Positions 32,436-41,797 of a stretch of DNA of 55,749 nt are shown piece by piece; the first letter of the stretch is position 1, and each line of letters opens with the position of its first letter. Source of the DNA: Streptomyces sp. TRM68367 (GTDB lineage: Bacteria; Actinomycetota; Actinomycetes; Streptomycetales; Streptomycetaceae). The notes beneath the pieces are model-generated. The model saw only the letters and a program-made list of their open reading frames with translations. It was not told where the DNA came from and did no database searches. The stretch is from assembly GCF_014495685.1 (NCBI RefSeq), contig NZ_JACTVI010000054.1:1-55749 (forward strand), read 5' to 3'. Position numbers and translations under genes: made by a program.

Positions 32436-33854
32436 TCACCGCACCTCTATGAACGCCCCCGCATCCCGGTCCGGACGCGGTCTCGGTTCCTCCGCCGCAT
32501 GTCCGATCGCCACCGCGCCCATCGGGTCCCACTCCGCCGCCAGCCCCAGCACCTCGCGCACCACGTCCCGGCAGAACATCGTCGACGACACCCACGCCGA
32601 ACCCAGCCGCTCCCCGGCCAGCGCGACCAGGAAGTTCTGTACGCCTGCCCCCGCCGCGACCACGAACATCTCCCGCTCGGCCCCGTCCCGCCGCGCGTCC
32701 CCGTAGGTGTGCGAGCCGTCCATGACCAGGCAGGGCACCACGAGGTAGGGGGCGTTGCGCAGCACGTCCCCGCGCCGCACGCGCTTGGCGATGGACTCCT
32801 CCGTCTTGCCGTCCCGCCGCAGGTCCGCGATCCACGCGTCCCGCATCGCGTCCAGCAGACGCGCGCGTGACTCCGGCGACTCCAGCAGGACGAAGCGCCA
32901 CGGCGTCGTGTGGTGCGGCGCCGGCGCCGTCACCGCCGCGGCCACCGCCCGGCGCACCGCCCCGGCGTCGACCGGCTCGTCCGTGAACGCCCGCACCGTA
33001 CGCCGCTGGCTCACCGCCTGCCGTACCGCCTCGGACGTGCCCAGCCGGAACATGTCGTCACGCGCACCGCGCACCATGGCCCGCGCCCCCTCCCCGTCGC
33101 CGTCCGCCACCACGTGCGCCAGCCCGCGCAGCACGGCGACGGGCAGCCCGGCGGCCTTGCCCTTGACCAGGTCGCCCGCGGCGGCGAGTTCGTCGGCCGT
33201 GGCGACGACGGTCGCGTCGAGTGCGTTGCCGTACGTGTCCGTTCCCCCGCGCAGATCGTCCAGCACGCGCACCCCGGCGGCGCCGATCGCGACATCCGTG
33301 AGCCCCGAGCGCCACGGCCGCCCGAACGTGTCGGTGACCACGACCCCGACGGTGACGCCAAGGGCCTCCCGCAGCCCGTCCCGGATCGCACGCGCGGACG
33401 CGTCCGGGTCCTCGGGGAGCAGCAGCACCGTCCCGGGCGCCGTGTTCGACGCGTCCACCCCGGCGGCGGCCATGACCAGCCCCTGCCGGTTCTCCACGAT
33501 GCGCAGCGCGCCGCGCCGGGCCACGACCCGTATCGTCTCGGCGTCGATCGCGGCCTCCCGGTCGGCCGCCCGGACCAGCCGCCCCTCCGCCTTGGACACG
33601 ATCTTCGAGGTGACCAGCACCACGTCCCCGTCGGCCAGCCCGGGCTCGGCGGCCGCGATCACCTTCGCCAGCTCGTCCCCGGCCACCACCTCGGGAATCC
33701 CGCCCACCGCCCAGACCCGGTAACCGGGGGCCGCGGCTGCCGCCGGGCACTGCTGAGCTGCGCTGCCGCCGTTCGGTAGACCTCTGTCCACTGCTGTGCC
33801 AGTGCTCTTCGGCTGCCCGCCGCCCTGCGCCCCCTTGTCGTTCTCGCCGCTCAA
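32436..33854 (-). CDS. fbiB: Coenzyme F420-0:L-glutamate ligase / dehydro-F420 reductase FbiB
   Basis: A 472-residue two-domain enzyme. The N-terminal half is the gamma-glutamyl ligase (about 45-260): GIPEVVAGDELAKVI, GDVVLVTSKIVSKAEGR, TVGVVVTDTFGRPWRSG and VAIGAAGVRVLDDLRGG. The C-terminal half is an FMN-binding nitroreductase-like domain (about 285-460) with RRTVRAFTDEPVD, APAPHHTTPWRFV and LGSAWVSSTMF. In actinobacteria FbiB adds the poly-glutamate tail and reduces dehydro-F420-0. TTG 33854 overlaps the fbiA stop as TTGA, indicating translational coupling; the first ~40 residues are low-complexity, so a start further in is possible. Confidence 0.95.
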   Translation of the reverse strand: MSGENDKGAQGGGQPKSTGTAVDRGLPNGGSAAQQCPAAAAAPGYRVWAVGGIPEVVAGDELAKVIAAAEPGLADGDVVLVTSKIVSKAEGRLVRAADREAAIDAETIRVVARRGALRIVENRQGLVMAAAGVDASNTAPGTVLLLPEDPDASARAIRDGLREALGVTVGVVVTDTFGRPWRSGLTDVAIGAAGVRVLDDLRGGTDTYGNALDATVVATADELAAAGDLVKGKAAGLPVAVLRGLAHVVADGDGEGARAMVRGARDDMFRLGTSEAVRQAVSQRRTVRAFTDEPVDAGAVRRAVAAAVTAPAPHHTTPWRFVLLESPESRARLLDAMRDAWIADLRRDGKTEESIAKRVRRGDVLRNAPYLVVPCLVMDGSHTYGDARRDGAEREMFVVAAGAGVQNFLVALAGERLGSAWVSSTMFCRDVVREVLGLAAEWDPMGAVAIGHAAEEPRPRPDRDAGAFIEVR

Positions 33855-34834
33855 ACCCCCCGCACCTCCTCCGCCAGCGTCAGCGCCTCCCGGGCCATCT
33901 GCGCGGCCGCGTCGAGGTCCGTCATCATCAGCGGTACGGCCCGGCAGCGGATGCCGGCCCCCTCGACCCGCCCGACCGCGCCCGCGTCCACGGTGTCGAC
34001 CAGCCAGCCGTCCAGCAGCCCCGAGCCGTAGTGCTCGGCCACCGCCGCCGCCGTGGACTCCACGCCGACCGCAGCGAGCACCTTGTCGGCCATGCCCCGC
34101 ACCGGCGCGTCACCGACGATGGGGGAGAGGCCGACGACGGGCACCCCGGCGTCGGCGATCGCCTCGCGGATGCCGGGCACGGCGAGGATCGCGCCGACCG
34201 AGACGACCGGGTTGGACGGCGGGAAGAGGATCACGTCCGCCTCGGCGATGGCCTCCAGGACACCCGGCGCGGGCTTGGCCTGGTCCGCGCCGACCGGCAC
34301 GATCGCCTCGGCCGGGACGGAGGCCCGCAGCCGCACCCAGTACTCCTGGAAGTGGATCGCCTTGCGTTCGCCGGAGCCCGCGGCGGAGCCGCTGTCGGGC
34401 AGAGTGACCGCGACGTGGGTCTCGACGCGGTCGTCGGTCATCGGGATCAGCCGTACGCCCGGCTTCCAGCGGTCGCACAGCGCCTCCGTCACCGCGCTCA
34501 GCGGATACCCGGCGCCGAGCATCTGCGTCCGCACGATGTGCGTGGCGAAGTCCCGGTCGCCGAGCCCGAACCACTCCGGCCCCACGCCGTACGCCGCGAG
34601 CTCCTCCTTGAGGTGGAAGGTCTCGTCGGCCCGCCCCCAGCCCTGCTCCTCGTTGATGCCGCCGCCGAGTGTGTACATCACCGTGTCGAGGTCCGGGCAG
34701 ACCTTCAGCCCGAAGAGGTGGATGTCGTCGCCGGTGTTGCCGATGACCGTGACGTCCGCCGCCGGCACGGCCTGCTTCAGACCGCGCAGGAACCGGGCAC
34801 CACCGATGCCGCCTGCCAGAACCACAATGCGCAT
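33851..34834 (-). CDS. fbiA: 2-phospho-L-lactate/PEP transferase FbiA (CofD family)
   Basis: A 327-residue protein with the CofD opening MRIVVLAGGIGGARFLRGL. It also has VIGNTGDDIHLFGLKVCPDLD (cut for length), LGDRDFATHIVRT, LIPMTDDRVETHV and ILFPPSNPVVSVGAIL. It joins the GPP-activated three-carbon acid to Fo, giving (dehydro)F420-0, the step before FbiB. Its stop overlaps the fbiB start by four bases. F420 serves as a low-potential hydride carrier in streptomycetes. Confidence 0.96.
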   Translation of the reverse strand: MRIVVLAGGIGGARFLRGLKQAVPAADVTVIGNTGDDIHLFGLKVCPDLDTVMYTLGGGINEEQGWGRADETFHLKEELAAYGVGPEWFGLGDRDFATHIVRTQMLGAGYPLSAVTEALCDRWKPGVRLIPMTDDRVETHVAVTLPDSGSAAGSGERKAIHFQEYWVRLRASVPAEAIVPVGADQAKPAPGVLEAIAEADVILFPPSNPVVSVGAILAVPGIREAIADAGVPVVGLSPIVGDAPVRGMADKVLAAVGVESTAAAVAEHYGSGLLDGWLVDTVDAGAVGRVEGAGIRCRAVPLMMTDLDAAAQMAREALTLAEEVRGV

Positions 34835-34867
34835 GGGCCAAGTCTTGCAGGCGGGTACGACAACGCG

Positions 34868-35410
34868 TCAGGCAGTCACGGTGCGCGGTGCGGTACGGCT
34901 CTCGCAGTGCGGCGCGATGGGGGTCCCCCCGGTCGAACGAAGTTGAGACTGGGGGAGCATCGGCATCTCGGTCAGGCCCGGGTAGTAGACGTGCAGGCTG
35001 ACCGCCGGCTCCAGCGCGTCGTTGGCGACCTCGTGGACGTACCCCGGCGCGAACACCCGCTGCGTGCCCGCCCCCAACGCGCGCGTGCCCCGCTCCGTGC
35101 GCTCGGTCAGCGTGCCGTCCAGGACGGTCAGAACGCCGGAGGACCGGCCGTGGTCGTGCGGCCCGCTGCGCTGCCCGGGCACCCAGGACAGCAGCCACCC
35201 CTCGTAGCCGGGGCCGGTGCGCAGCCGGTGGTACCAGCGTGTCGTCGCGTCGTACCGGACGAGGTGCTCCCACTGTGCGCGGTCGGCGGCGATGGCGCGG
35301 GCGAGGCCGGCGAACTCGGCCACCGTGGCCGGGTGCTCGCGCGGGGGCTGGAGCAGGTGCGGGACTTCGAGGATGTCGCCGGCGATCTGGAGGTCGCTGT
35401 CGCTGTTCAT
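34868..35410 (-). CDS. Cysteine dioxygenase family protein
   Basis: A 180-residue cupin enzyme starting at ATG 35410. Iron ligands are visible as His-x-His in GPHDHGRSSGVL and the third His in FAPGYVHEVAN. WYHRLRTGPGYEGWLLSW and HVYYPGLTEMPML are family-typical. It oxidises cysteine to cysteine sulfinate with O2. The last ~29 residues (starting PQSQLRSTGGTPIA) are encoded by a REP-like palindrome at 34917-34962 and following bases, replacing the usual short C-terminus; this is unlikely to touch the active site. It lies between fbiA and whiB, as in other streptomycetes. Confidence 0.9.
   Translation of the reverse strand: MNSDSDLQIAGDILEVPHLLQPPREHPATVAEFAGLARAIAADRAQWEHLVRYDATTRWYHRLRTGPGYEGWLLSWVPGQRSGPHDHGRSSGVLTVLDGTLTERTERGTRALGAGTQRVFAPGYVHEVANDALEPAVSLHVYYPGLTEMPMLPQSQLRSTGGTPIAPHCESRTAPRTVTA
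34917..34962. repeat. REP-like palindrome within the cysteine dioxygenase 3' end
   Basis: GATGGGGGTCCCCCC at the left and GACTGGGGGAGCATC at the right flank GGTCGAACGAAGTTGA. This is a classic dispersed Streptomyces palindrome, here read as codons for the enzyme's C-terminal tail. Confidence 0.7.
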
Positions 35411-35988
35411 GAGTGCGGTGGTTCCTCGGAATGAAGATCGGAAGAAGCGAAGACGTAACAAGGGGGGAGGGAACAGCACGCCGAGTCGAGGTCGAGTGGA
35501 TTCGACTCAGGAGCAGCTGGAGCGGGATGGGCTCAACAGCTGGAACAGCGACAGCTACAGCGAGCGCGGGCAGCACCGTGGGACCCGGCAGTGCGGGTCG
35601 AGGTCAGTGCCAAGTTCGCGAGCATGCCCACAAGGACAGCGGTTCACACCTCCGCTGTCAACTCGCCGCCCGGTATGTGGGACATGGTTCACCTCATCCG
35701 GTTCATCTCTCCGATGAAAGGTTTGTTCACCTGTCGGCCGGGACACATGGCGCACAACCGGGCGCACAAGCCCCGTTGCGAACCCGTGATCCGAATGTGA
35801 TCAGGACCGCTTCGGCATGCGGGTCGCAACGAGATCGAACTCCCGGGCGTCCTTCTCCGTGCAGACTCTGGGCGGGGTCGGATGCCCTTCGGGTCTCGTC
35901 TGCGTGTCAGGGTTTATGGCGATTTGAACACTTTTCGCATCGCCTTGGTTCCGCAGAGTGAATAAGGGGCTCAATAGCAGATCTCGGC
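35411..35988. other. Long divergent regulatory gap upstream of whiB
   Basis: This gap of nearly 600 bases between the cysteine dioxygenase start and the whiB promoter holds no convincing gene. It is richer in A+T than its surroundings near 35900-36060, as expected for promoters. In S. coelicolor whiB is developmentally controlled from an unusually long upstream region; the same layout appears here. Confidence 0.6.
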
Positions 35989-36018
35989 TTGACTCGCCCG
36001 GAGCAGCACACTTGTAAT
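35989..36018 (+). promoter_or_regulatory. Probable whiB promoter
   Basis: TTGACT (35989-35994) and TGTAAT (36013-36018) are separated by 18 bases, close to the consensus for the housekeeping sigma factor. The -10 box ends 74 bases before the whiB ATG. Other whiB promoters further upstream are likely but not identified. Confidence 0.6.
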
Positions 36019-36092
36019 TTCACTCGTGTCGTTCAGCCGGAATCGGTAACGGCAACATCACGGGGACGTGAAAGACAGACGAGGGGCGCAGC

Positions 36093-36356
36093 ATGACCGA
36101 GCTGGTGCAGCAACTGCTGGTCGACGACGCGGACGAGGAACTCGGCTGGCAGGAGCGCGCGCTGTGCGCCCAGACCGACCCCGAGTCCTTCTTCCCCGAG
36201 AAGGGCGGCTCCACCCGCGAGGCCAAGAAGGTCTGCCTCGCGTGCGAGGTCCGCTCCGAGTGCCTCGAATACGCCCTCGCCAACGACGAGCGCTTCGGCA
36301 TCTGGGGCGGTCTGTCCGAACGGGAGCGCCGCCGGCTGAAGAAGGCCGCAGTCTGA
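36093..36356 (+). CDS. whiB: WhiB iron-sulphur developmental regulator
   Basis: An 87-residue protein almost identical to my memory of S. coelicolor WhiB: WQERALCAQTDPESFFPEKG, then KKVCLACEVRSECLEYALAN. Four conserved cysteines (25, 48, 51, 57) ligate a [4Fe-4S] cluster; G69-I-W-G-G73 is the beta-turn motif and a basic tail (RERRRLKKAAV) binds DNA. WhiB works with WhiA to start sporulation septation. The ATG is preceded by GAGGGG. Its position next to fbiA/fbiB matches the whiB2 locus of mycobacteria. Confidence 0.97.
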   Translation: MTELVQQLLVDDADEELGWQERALCAQTDPESFFPEKGGSTREAKKVCLACEVRSECLEYALANDERFGIWGGLSERERRRLKKAAV

Positions 36357-36566
36357 GCAGTCGCAAGAGGTGGTACGGATCCTGCGTCCATGCGTCTCGA
36401 TCTCCGCGCACATATGTCTCTTGCGGCCCGTCGCCGGTGGGCTGTCCACAGGCGGCGGGCCGCCGTGTTGCCCAGCCGATAGTGTGGTCGCTCGTCCGAG
36501 ACGCCCCGCTGCTCCCGCGGAGCACAGGCGTCCACCGCAGTCCACCGAACCGGGGCCCGTACCTCG

Positions 36567-39500
36567 ATGTCCGTGCACAGCCACACGGCAGCGCATCACG
36601 ACACCGCTGCCACACCTGAGTTCCCGCGTCATGTGGTGACCGCGGTCCTCGTCTCCCACGACGGCGCCCGCTGGCTGCCCGACGCGCTAGCCGGACTGCT
36701 CGGCCAGGAGCGCCCGGCGCAGTTCGCCATGGCCGCCGACACCGGCAGTGCGGACGACTCCGCCCGGCTGGTCAGCGAGGCCCTCCGCGACGACCGCGTG
36801 CTGCACCTCGCCCGGCGCACCGGCTTCGGCCAGGCCGTCGAGGAGTGCAGCCGCACCGCCCCCGTCCTCACCCCGGACGACCTGCCCTACCTGAAGCGGC
36901 CCAGCGGTTGGGACCCGGTCACGCGCACCTGGCGCGACGACGCGTACGACATGCCCGAGCTCCCGCACGGGGAGCCGGTGCAGTGGCTGTGGCTGCTGCA
37001 CGACGACTGCGCCCCCGAACCCGACGCCCTGGCCCAGCTGCTGCGGGTCGTGGAAAACGAGTACGAGCTCGGCCGCGAGGACGTGGCCGTCGTGGGCCCC
37101 AAGCTCCGCGGCTGGTACGACCGCCGGCAGCTCCTCGAAGTCGGCGTCAGCATCGCCCACTCCGGCCGCCGTTGGACCGGCCTGGACCGCCGCGAACAGG
37201 ACCAGGGCCAGCACGACCACGTCCGGCCCGTGCTGTCCGTGTCCACCGCCGGCATGCTGATCCGCCGCGACGTCTTCGACCAGCTAGGCGGCTTCGACCG
37301 CCGCCTGCCCCTCATGCGCGACGACGTCGACCTGTGCTGGCGCGCGCAGGCCGCCGGTCACCGCGTCCTCGTCGCCCCCGAGGCCGTCGTACGACACGCC
37401 GAGGCCGCCTCCCGCGAGCGCCGCACCGTCGACTGCGCGGGCCGCACCACCGCCTCCCCGCACAAGGTCGACAAGGCCGGCGCCGTCTACACCCTGCTCG
37501 TCAACACGCGTACGGCCGTGCTGCCCTGGGTGCTGCTGCGCGTGGTCCTCGGCACGCTCCTGCGCACCCTCGCCTATCTCGTCGGCAAGGTTCCCGGACA
37601 GGCCCTCGACGAGATCCGCGGTCTCATGGGCACGTTGCTGCGGCCCGAGCGGATCATCGCCGGGCGGCGCAGCAGAGGCCGCCCGCAGGTCGACAAGGGC
37701 GAGCTGCGACCGCTGTTCCCGCCGCCCGGGGCGACCGTCCGCGCCACCGTCGAACAGGTCGCGAGCAACCTCGTCGGCCGCTCCGACCCCGAGGTCGCCG
37801 TCGGCGCGGGACGGCACGGCGGGGCCGTCGAGTCCGGGCCCGGCGGGGACGACGCGGACTTCCTGGAGATCGAGCAGTTCGCCCGCCTCAAGCGCATCGC
37901 CCGCAAGCCCGGACCGGTGCTCTTCCTGGTGCTGCTGTTCGTCTCCCTGCTCGCCTGCCGTGAACTCCTCGGCGGCGGCGCGCTCGCGGGCGGAGCCCTG
38001 CTGCCCGCCCCGGCCGACGCCGGCGAGCTGTGGTCGCGCTACGCGGACGCCTGGCATCCGGTGGGCGCCGGCGGCACCGCCTCCGCACCGCCGTACGTCG
38101 CACTCGTCGCGCTGCTGGCCTCGGTGCTGCTCGGCTCGACGGGACTCGCGGTCACGCTCCTGCTCGTCTGCTCGGTGGCGCTGGCCGGCGTCACCGCCTA
38201 CTTCGCCTCCCGCCCGCTGGTCGAGTCGCGGCTGCTGCGCGCGTGGGCGGCCGTCGTCTACGCCTTCCTGCCCGCCGCCACCGGCGCGCTCGCCGGCGGC
38301 CGTATCGGCACCGCCGTGCTGGCCGTACTGCTGCCGCTCATCGCGCGCGCGGGTCTCGCCGCCAGCGGCCTGGCAAGCGCCTCGGGCGCGCGCGGCAGTT
38401 GGCGCGCCACCTGGGCGTACGCGCTGCTGCTGACCATCACCACCGCGTTCACACCGATCGTGTGGCCGATCGCGCTGCTGCTCGGCCTGGCCGTCCTGGC
38501 GCTGCGGCGCGCCGACCTCACGGCGTCCGGGCTGCGGCTGCTGGCCCAGCTCGGCACGCCCCTGCTGGTCCTCGCGCCCTGGTCGCTGTCGCTGTTCCCG
38601 TTCGGCTTCTTCGCGGAAGCCGGCCTGGACTACGGCCCCTCGGCCGCCTCTGCCCTCGACCTGCTCGGCGCCAGCCCCGGTGGCCCGGGCACGGTCGACG
38701 GGCTGATGCTCATCGGCATCGTGCTGGCCGCGCTCGCCGCCCTGCTGCGCTCCGAGCGCCAGCTGGGCATCCGGACGGCCTGGGCGGTCGCCCTGACCGG
38801 ACTCGTCTTCGCGGTCCTGTCCAACGACTCCGCCTGGGCCGGGCCCGCGACCCTCGTGTACGGCATCGCCCTGCTGGCCGCCGCCGTGCTCGGCGCGGAC
38901 GGGGCACGCGCGCGTGTGGCCGAGCAGAGCTTCGGCTGGCGCCAGCCGGTCGCCGTGTTCATCGCCTTCGCCTCCGCCGCAGGCCCGCTGTTCATCGCCG
39001 TCGGCTGGATGGTCCGCGGCGCCGACGGGCCGCTGGAGCGGCGCGATCCGACGCAGGTGCCCGCGTTCGTCGCCGAGGAGAGCGGCACCAGCGACCAGGC
39101 ACGCACCCTCGTTCTCAACAGCGACTCCGCCGCTCACGTCGGCTACATGCTGGTCCGAGGTTCCGGTGCCCGCCTCGGCGACGCCGAGATCGCCGTCGGC
39201 GACGGCGAGAACAGCAGGCTCGACAAGGTCGTCGCCAACCTTGTCGCCGGTTCCGGCGCCGACCAGGCCGACCAGCTCGGTGGCTTCGCCGTGCGCTATG
39301 TCCTCGTCCACAAGGGCGCGCCACGTGAGGTCACCCGCGTCCTGGACGCCACGCCCGGGATGGAGCGGCTCAGCCAGCAGGCCGGCGGGGCGCTGTGGCG
39401 GGTCGACCACGAGGTGGCTCGGGCGACGATCGTGCCGGGGGCCGGTGCCGGTGCCGGTTCTGCTGCGCCTCGGCCGGTCGCCGCCGGGCCCGTGGAGATC

Positions 39501-40301
39501 CACACCACGATCCCGTCCGGTGCCGAGGGGCGCATCCTGCGCCTCGCCGACTCCGCCGCCGACGGCTGGACCGCCACCCTGGACGGCAAGCCGCTGACCC
39601 GCACCACGGTCGACGGCTGGGCGCAGGGCTTCGAGCTCCCCGCCTCCGGCGGAAAACTGGACGTCACCTACGACGACCCCGTCACCCACACCGCCTGGCT
39701 GTGGGCGCAGGGTCTGTTCGCCGTCGTCCTCGTCGTGCTCGCCCTGCCCGGCCGGCGCCGCGACATCGACGACGACATGCCCGAGGAGCCGGTGATCCCC
39801 GCCCAGGCCGTCGCCGGCGAGGGCCGCCGCGCGCGCCGCCTGCGCGCCCAGGCCGAGGCCGAAGGGGCCGGCCAGGCGGGCGAGTTCCCGGCCCCGCCCG
39901 CTCCCGCGGCCGGCCCGCCCGAGACACCGGCGGCGGCTGCGCAGCAGGTCTACGGCGAGTGGGGCGGCTACGAGGGCGCCGGGTACGGGGAGTACGGCGG
40001 CGAGCAGTACCAGGGCGGCCAGCAGCAGTACGCGGGTGGCGGGTACGGCCAGCCGTACCAGGCGGATCCCTACCAGGGCGGCCAGTACGACCCGTACGCG
40101 TACGGCGCACAGTCCCACCAGGTGTCGTACGACAACGGCTACGACCCGTCGACGTACGACCAGATGTACGACCAGACGTACAACCAGGCGTACGGCCAGG
40201 GCTACGAAACGCCGTACGACCCGGCGCAACCGCACGAACCGGCGCAACCGCACGACCCCCACGGCACGGGCAGTGAGCGTCCCGACGGGAGCCAGCAGTG
40301 A
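36567..40301 (+). CDS. Giant family 2 glycosyltransferase with multi-pass membrane domain and Gln/Tyr/Gly-rich tail
   Basis: A 1,244-residue protein. The N-terminal GT2 domain (about 20-300) has VTAVLVSHDGARWLPDAL, WLWLLHDDCAPEPDAL (DDxxP-type metal site), VSTAGMLIRRDVFDQLGGF and MRDDVDLCWRAQAAGHRV. A helix pair around 310-335 and a polar linker lead to about ten membrane helices (about 450-820). An extracellular domain (about 830-1050) and a final helix near 1050-1070 follow. The last ~130 residues repeat YGG/QYQGGQ/YDQMYDQTYNQ. It likely adds a sugar to a lipid-linked wall glycan, with the membrane part acting in transfer or export. The four-base GTGA overlap with the DUF5719 gene links the two. 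Confidence 0.88.
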   Translation: MSVHSHTAAHHDTAATPEFPRHVVTAVLVSHDGARWLPDALAGLLGQERPAQFAMAADTGSADDSARLVSEALRDDRVLHLARRTGFGQAVEECSRTAPVLTPDDLPYLKRPSGWDPVTRTWRDDAYDMPELPHGEPVQWLWLLHDDCAPEPDALAQLLRVVENEYELGREDVAVVGPKLRGWYDRRQLLEVGVSIAHSGRRWTGLDRREQDQGQHDHVRPVLSVSTAGMLIRRDVFDQLGGFDRRLPLMRDDVDLCWRAQAAGHRVLVAPEAVVRHAEAASRERRTVDCAGRTTASPHKVDKAGAVYTLLVNTRTAVLPWVLLRVVLGTLLRTLAYLVGKVPGQALDEIRGLMGTLLRPERIIAGRRSRGRPQVDKGELRPLFPPPGATVRATVEQVASNLVGRSDPEVAVGAGRHGGAVESGPGGDDADFLEIEQFARLKRIARKPGPVLFLVLLFVSLLACRELLGGGALAGGALLPAPADAGELWSRYADAWHPVGAGGTASAPPYVALVALLASVLLGSTGLAVTLLLVCSVALAGVTAYFASRPLVESRLLRAWAAVVYAFLPAATGALAGGRIGTAVLAVLLPLIARAGLAASGLASASGARGSWRATWAYALLLTITTAFTPIVWPIALLLGLAVLALRRADLTASGLRLLAQLGTPLLVLAPWSLSLFPFGFFAEAGLDYGPSAASALDLLGASPGGPGTVDGLMLIGIVLAALAALLRSERQLGIRTAWAVALTGLVFAVLSNDSAWAGPATLVYGIALLAAAVLGADGARARVAEQSFGWRQPVAVFIAFASAAGPLFIAVGWMVRGADGPLERRDPTQVPAFVAEESGTSDQARTLVLNSDSAAHVGYMLVRGSGARLGDAEIAVGDGENSRLDKVVANLVAGSGADQADQLGGFAVRYVLVHKGAPREVTRVLDATPGMERLSQQAGGALWRVDHEVARATIVPGAGAGAGSAAPRPVAAGPVEIHTTIPSGAEGRILRLADSAADGWTATLDGKPLTRTTVDGWAQGFELPASGGKLDVTYDDPVTHTAWLWAQGLFAVVLVVLALPGRRRDIDDDMPEEPVIPAQAVAGEGRRARRLRAQAEAEGAGQAGEFPAPPAPAAGPPETPAAAAQQVYGEWGGYEGAGYGEYGGEQYQGGQQQYAGGGYGQPYQADPYQGGQYDPYAYGAQSHQVSYDNGYDPSTYDQMYDQTYNQAYGQGYETPYDPAQPHEPAQPHDPHGTGSERPDGSQQ

Positions 40302-41797
40302 ACCGCACCACCATGTCCCTGATCGCCGGTGTGACCGCGCTCGCCGCCGTCACCGGATTCGCCGCGCTGTCCTCGCCGGACGCCGCCGGTGCGGGTGCCA
40401 AGGCCGCCGCCCAACTCCCCGTGGAGCGCACGAGCCTGCTGTGCCCGGCGCCCAGCGACTCCGACCTCGCCGAGACGTCGTACACGTCCTTCACGCCGGT
40501 CACGAAGGGCACGGGCAGCGGCGGCAATGCCGAACTCCGGGCCGCGGCGCAGCAGTCGGGCGACGGGAAGAAGGCCGGCAACGCGGGGAAGGGGAAGAAG
40601 GCCGACAAGCCCGTCCTCGAACCCAAGGAGCCCGGCACGCCGGTCACCGGGGACAGTACCGGTGCCGACGCGCCGGCGCTCGTGGGGACCGCCGGGGGGA
40701 GGTTCGCGCCCGGCTGGACCGTGCAGGAGACCACGGAGGTCGCCGCGGGCACGGGCCGTGGGCTGCAAGGGGTCAATTGTTCCGCGCCGGACACGGAGTT
40801 CTGGTTCCCCGGCGCCAGTACAGCGGCCGACCGCACGGACTATGTGCACCTGACCAATCCCGACGACTCGGCCGCCGTCGTCGACATCGAGCTGTACGGC
40901 AAGGACGGGGCGCTGGAGTCCACGGCGGGGGAGGGCCTCACGGTCCAGCCGCATGCCAGCGAGCCAATCCTGCTGTCCACGCTCACCGATGAGCAGCAGA
41001 CGAACCTGACCGTGCATGTGAGTGTGCGCAGCGGGCGGGTGGGTGCCGCGGTGCAGGCCCTGGACGACAAGGCCGGGGGTGACTGGCTGGCGGCGTCCAC
41101 GGATCCGTCGGGCAGCCTCGTGCTGCCGGGCATCCCGAAGGACGCGACGGACGTACGTCTGATCGCGTTCACGCCGGGTGACGCCGACGCGGATCTTAAG
41201 GTGCGGCTGGCGTCTCCCTCGGGGCTGATCACGCCGGCCGGGCATGAGACTGTGCACGTCAAGGCAGGTATGACGACCGCCGTCGACCTCGCCGACGTCA
41301 CGCGCGGCGAGCCGGGGTCATTGGTGCTGACGCCGACGGACCAGTCGGTGCCGGTCGTCGCGGCATTGCGGGTCGTGCGGGGCAAGGGCGGCAAACAGGA
41401 GACGGCGTTCATCCCGGCCACGCGTCCTGTCGGCACGCGCGCGACCGCGGTGGACAACAGGGCCAAGGGCACGACGCTGTCCCTGACCGCGCCGACCCGC
41501 ACGGCCCGGGTGAAGGTCACGGCGTCGGCCGGGAGCGAGGGCGGTACGCCGGCGTCGAAGACGTTCACGATCAAGTCCGGCACGACCCAGGACATTGCCG
41601 CCCCGGTCCCGTCCGCCCTGAAGGGCACCTACGCCCTGACGATCGAGCCCGTCTCCGGCGGGCCCGTCTACGCCTCCCGAACCCTCACAACCACCCAGAA
41701 CGGAGTCCCCGCCTTCACCACCCAAACCCTCCCCGACGACCGCGGAATGGTGTCGGTACCGCAGGCGGACGAGGACTTGTCGGTCCTGCAGAAGTAG
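40298..41797 (+). CDS. DUF5719 family exported protein
   Basis: A 499-residue protein from GTG 40298, overlapping the glycosyltransferase stop (GTGA). The N-terminus is a signal or anchor (MSLIAGVTALAAVTGFAAL, then SSPDAAGAG). The mature part is beta-rich: ERTSLLCPAPSDSDLAETSY, WFPGASTAADRTDYVHLTNPD, LVLPGIPKDATDVRLIAF and PVVAALRVVRGKGGKQETAF. Both cysteines, in LLCPAP and NCSAPD, could pair. DUF5719 proteins are encoded beside such glycosyltransferases in actinobacteria; their role is unknown, probably outside the membrane with the glycosyltransferase. Confidence 0.85.
   Translation: MNRTTMSLIAGVTALAAVTGFAALSSPDAAGAGAKAAAQLPVERTSLLCPAPSDSDLAETSYTSFTPVTKGTGSGGNAELRAAAQQSGDGKKAGNAGKGKKADKPVLEPKEPGTPVTGDSTGADAPALVGTAGGRFAPGWTVQETTEVAAGTGRGLQGVNCSAPDTEFWFPGASTAADRTDYVHLTNPDDSAAVVDIELYGKDGALESTAGEGLTVQPHASEPILLSTLTDEQQTNLTVHVSVRSGRVGAAVQALDDKAGGDWLAASTDPSGSLVLPGIPKDATDVRLIAFTPGDADADLKVRLASPSGLITPAGHETVHVKAGMTTAVDLADVTRGEPGSLVLTPTDQSVPVVAALRVVRGKGGKQETAFIPATRPVGTRATAVDNRAKGTTLSLTAPTRTARVKVTASAGSEGGTPASKTFTIKSGTTQDIAAPVPSALKGTYALTIEPVSGGPVYASRTLTTTQNGVPAFTTQTLPDDRGMVSVPQADEDLSVLQK

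Noticed and set aside
35555..35767. Minus-strand 70-residue frame upstream of whiB
   Set aside because: No ribosome site, poor codon bias, and position within the long whiB regulatory region.
37284..40262. A 992-residue open frame opposite the giant glycosyltransferase
   Set aside because: Arg/Gly/Val-rich composition, no motifs, and the opposite strand has a clear family with normal codon bias; it is a shadow of high G+C.
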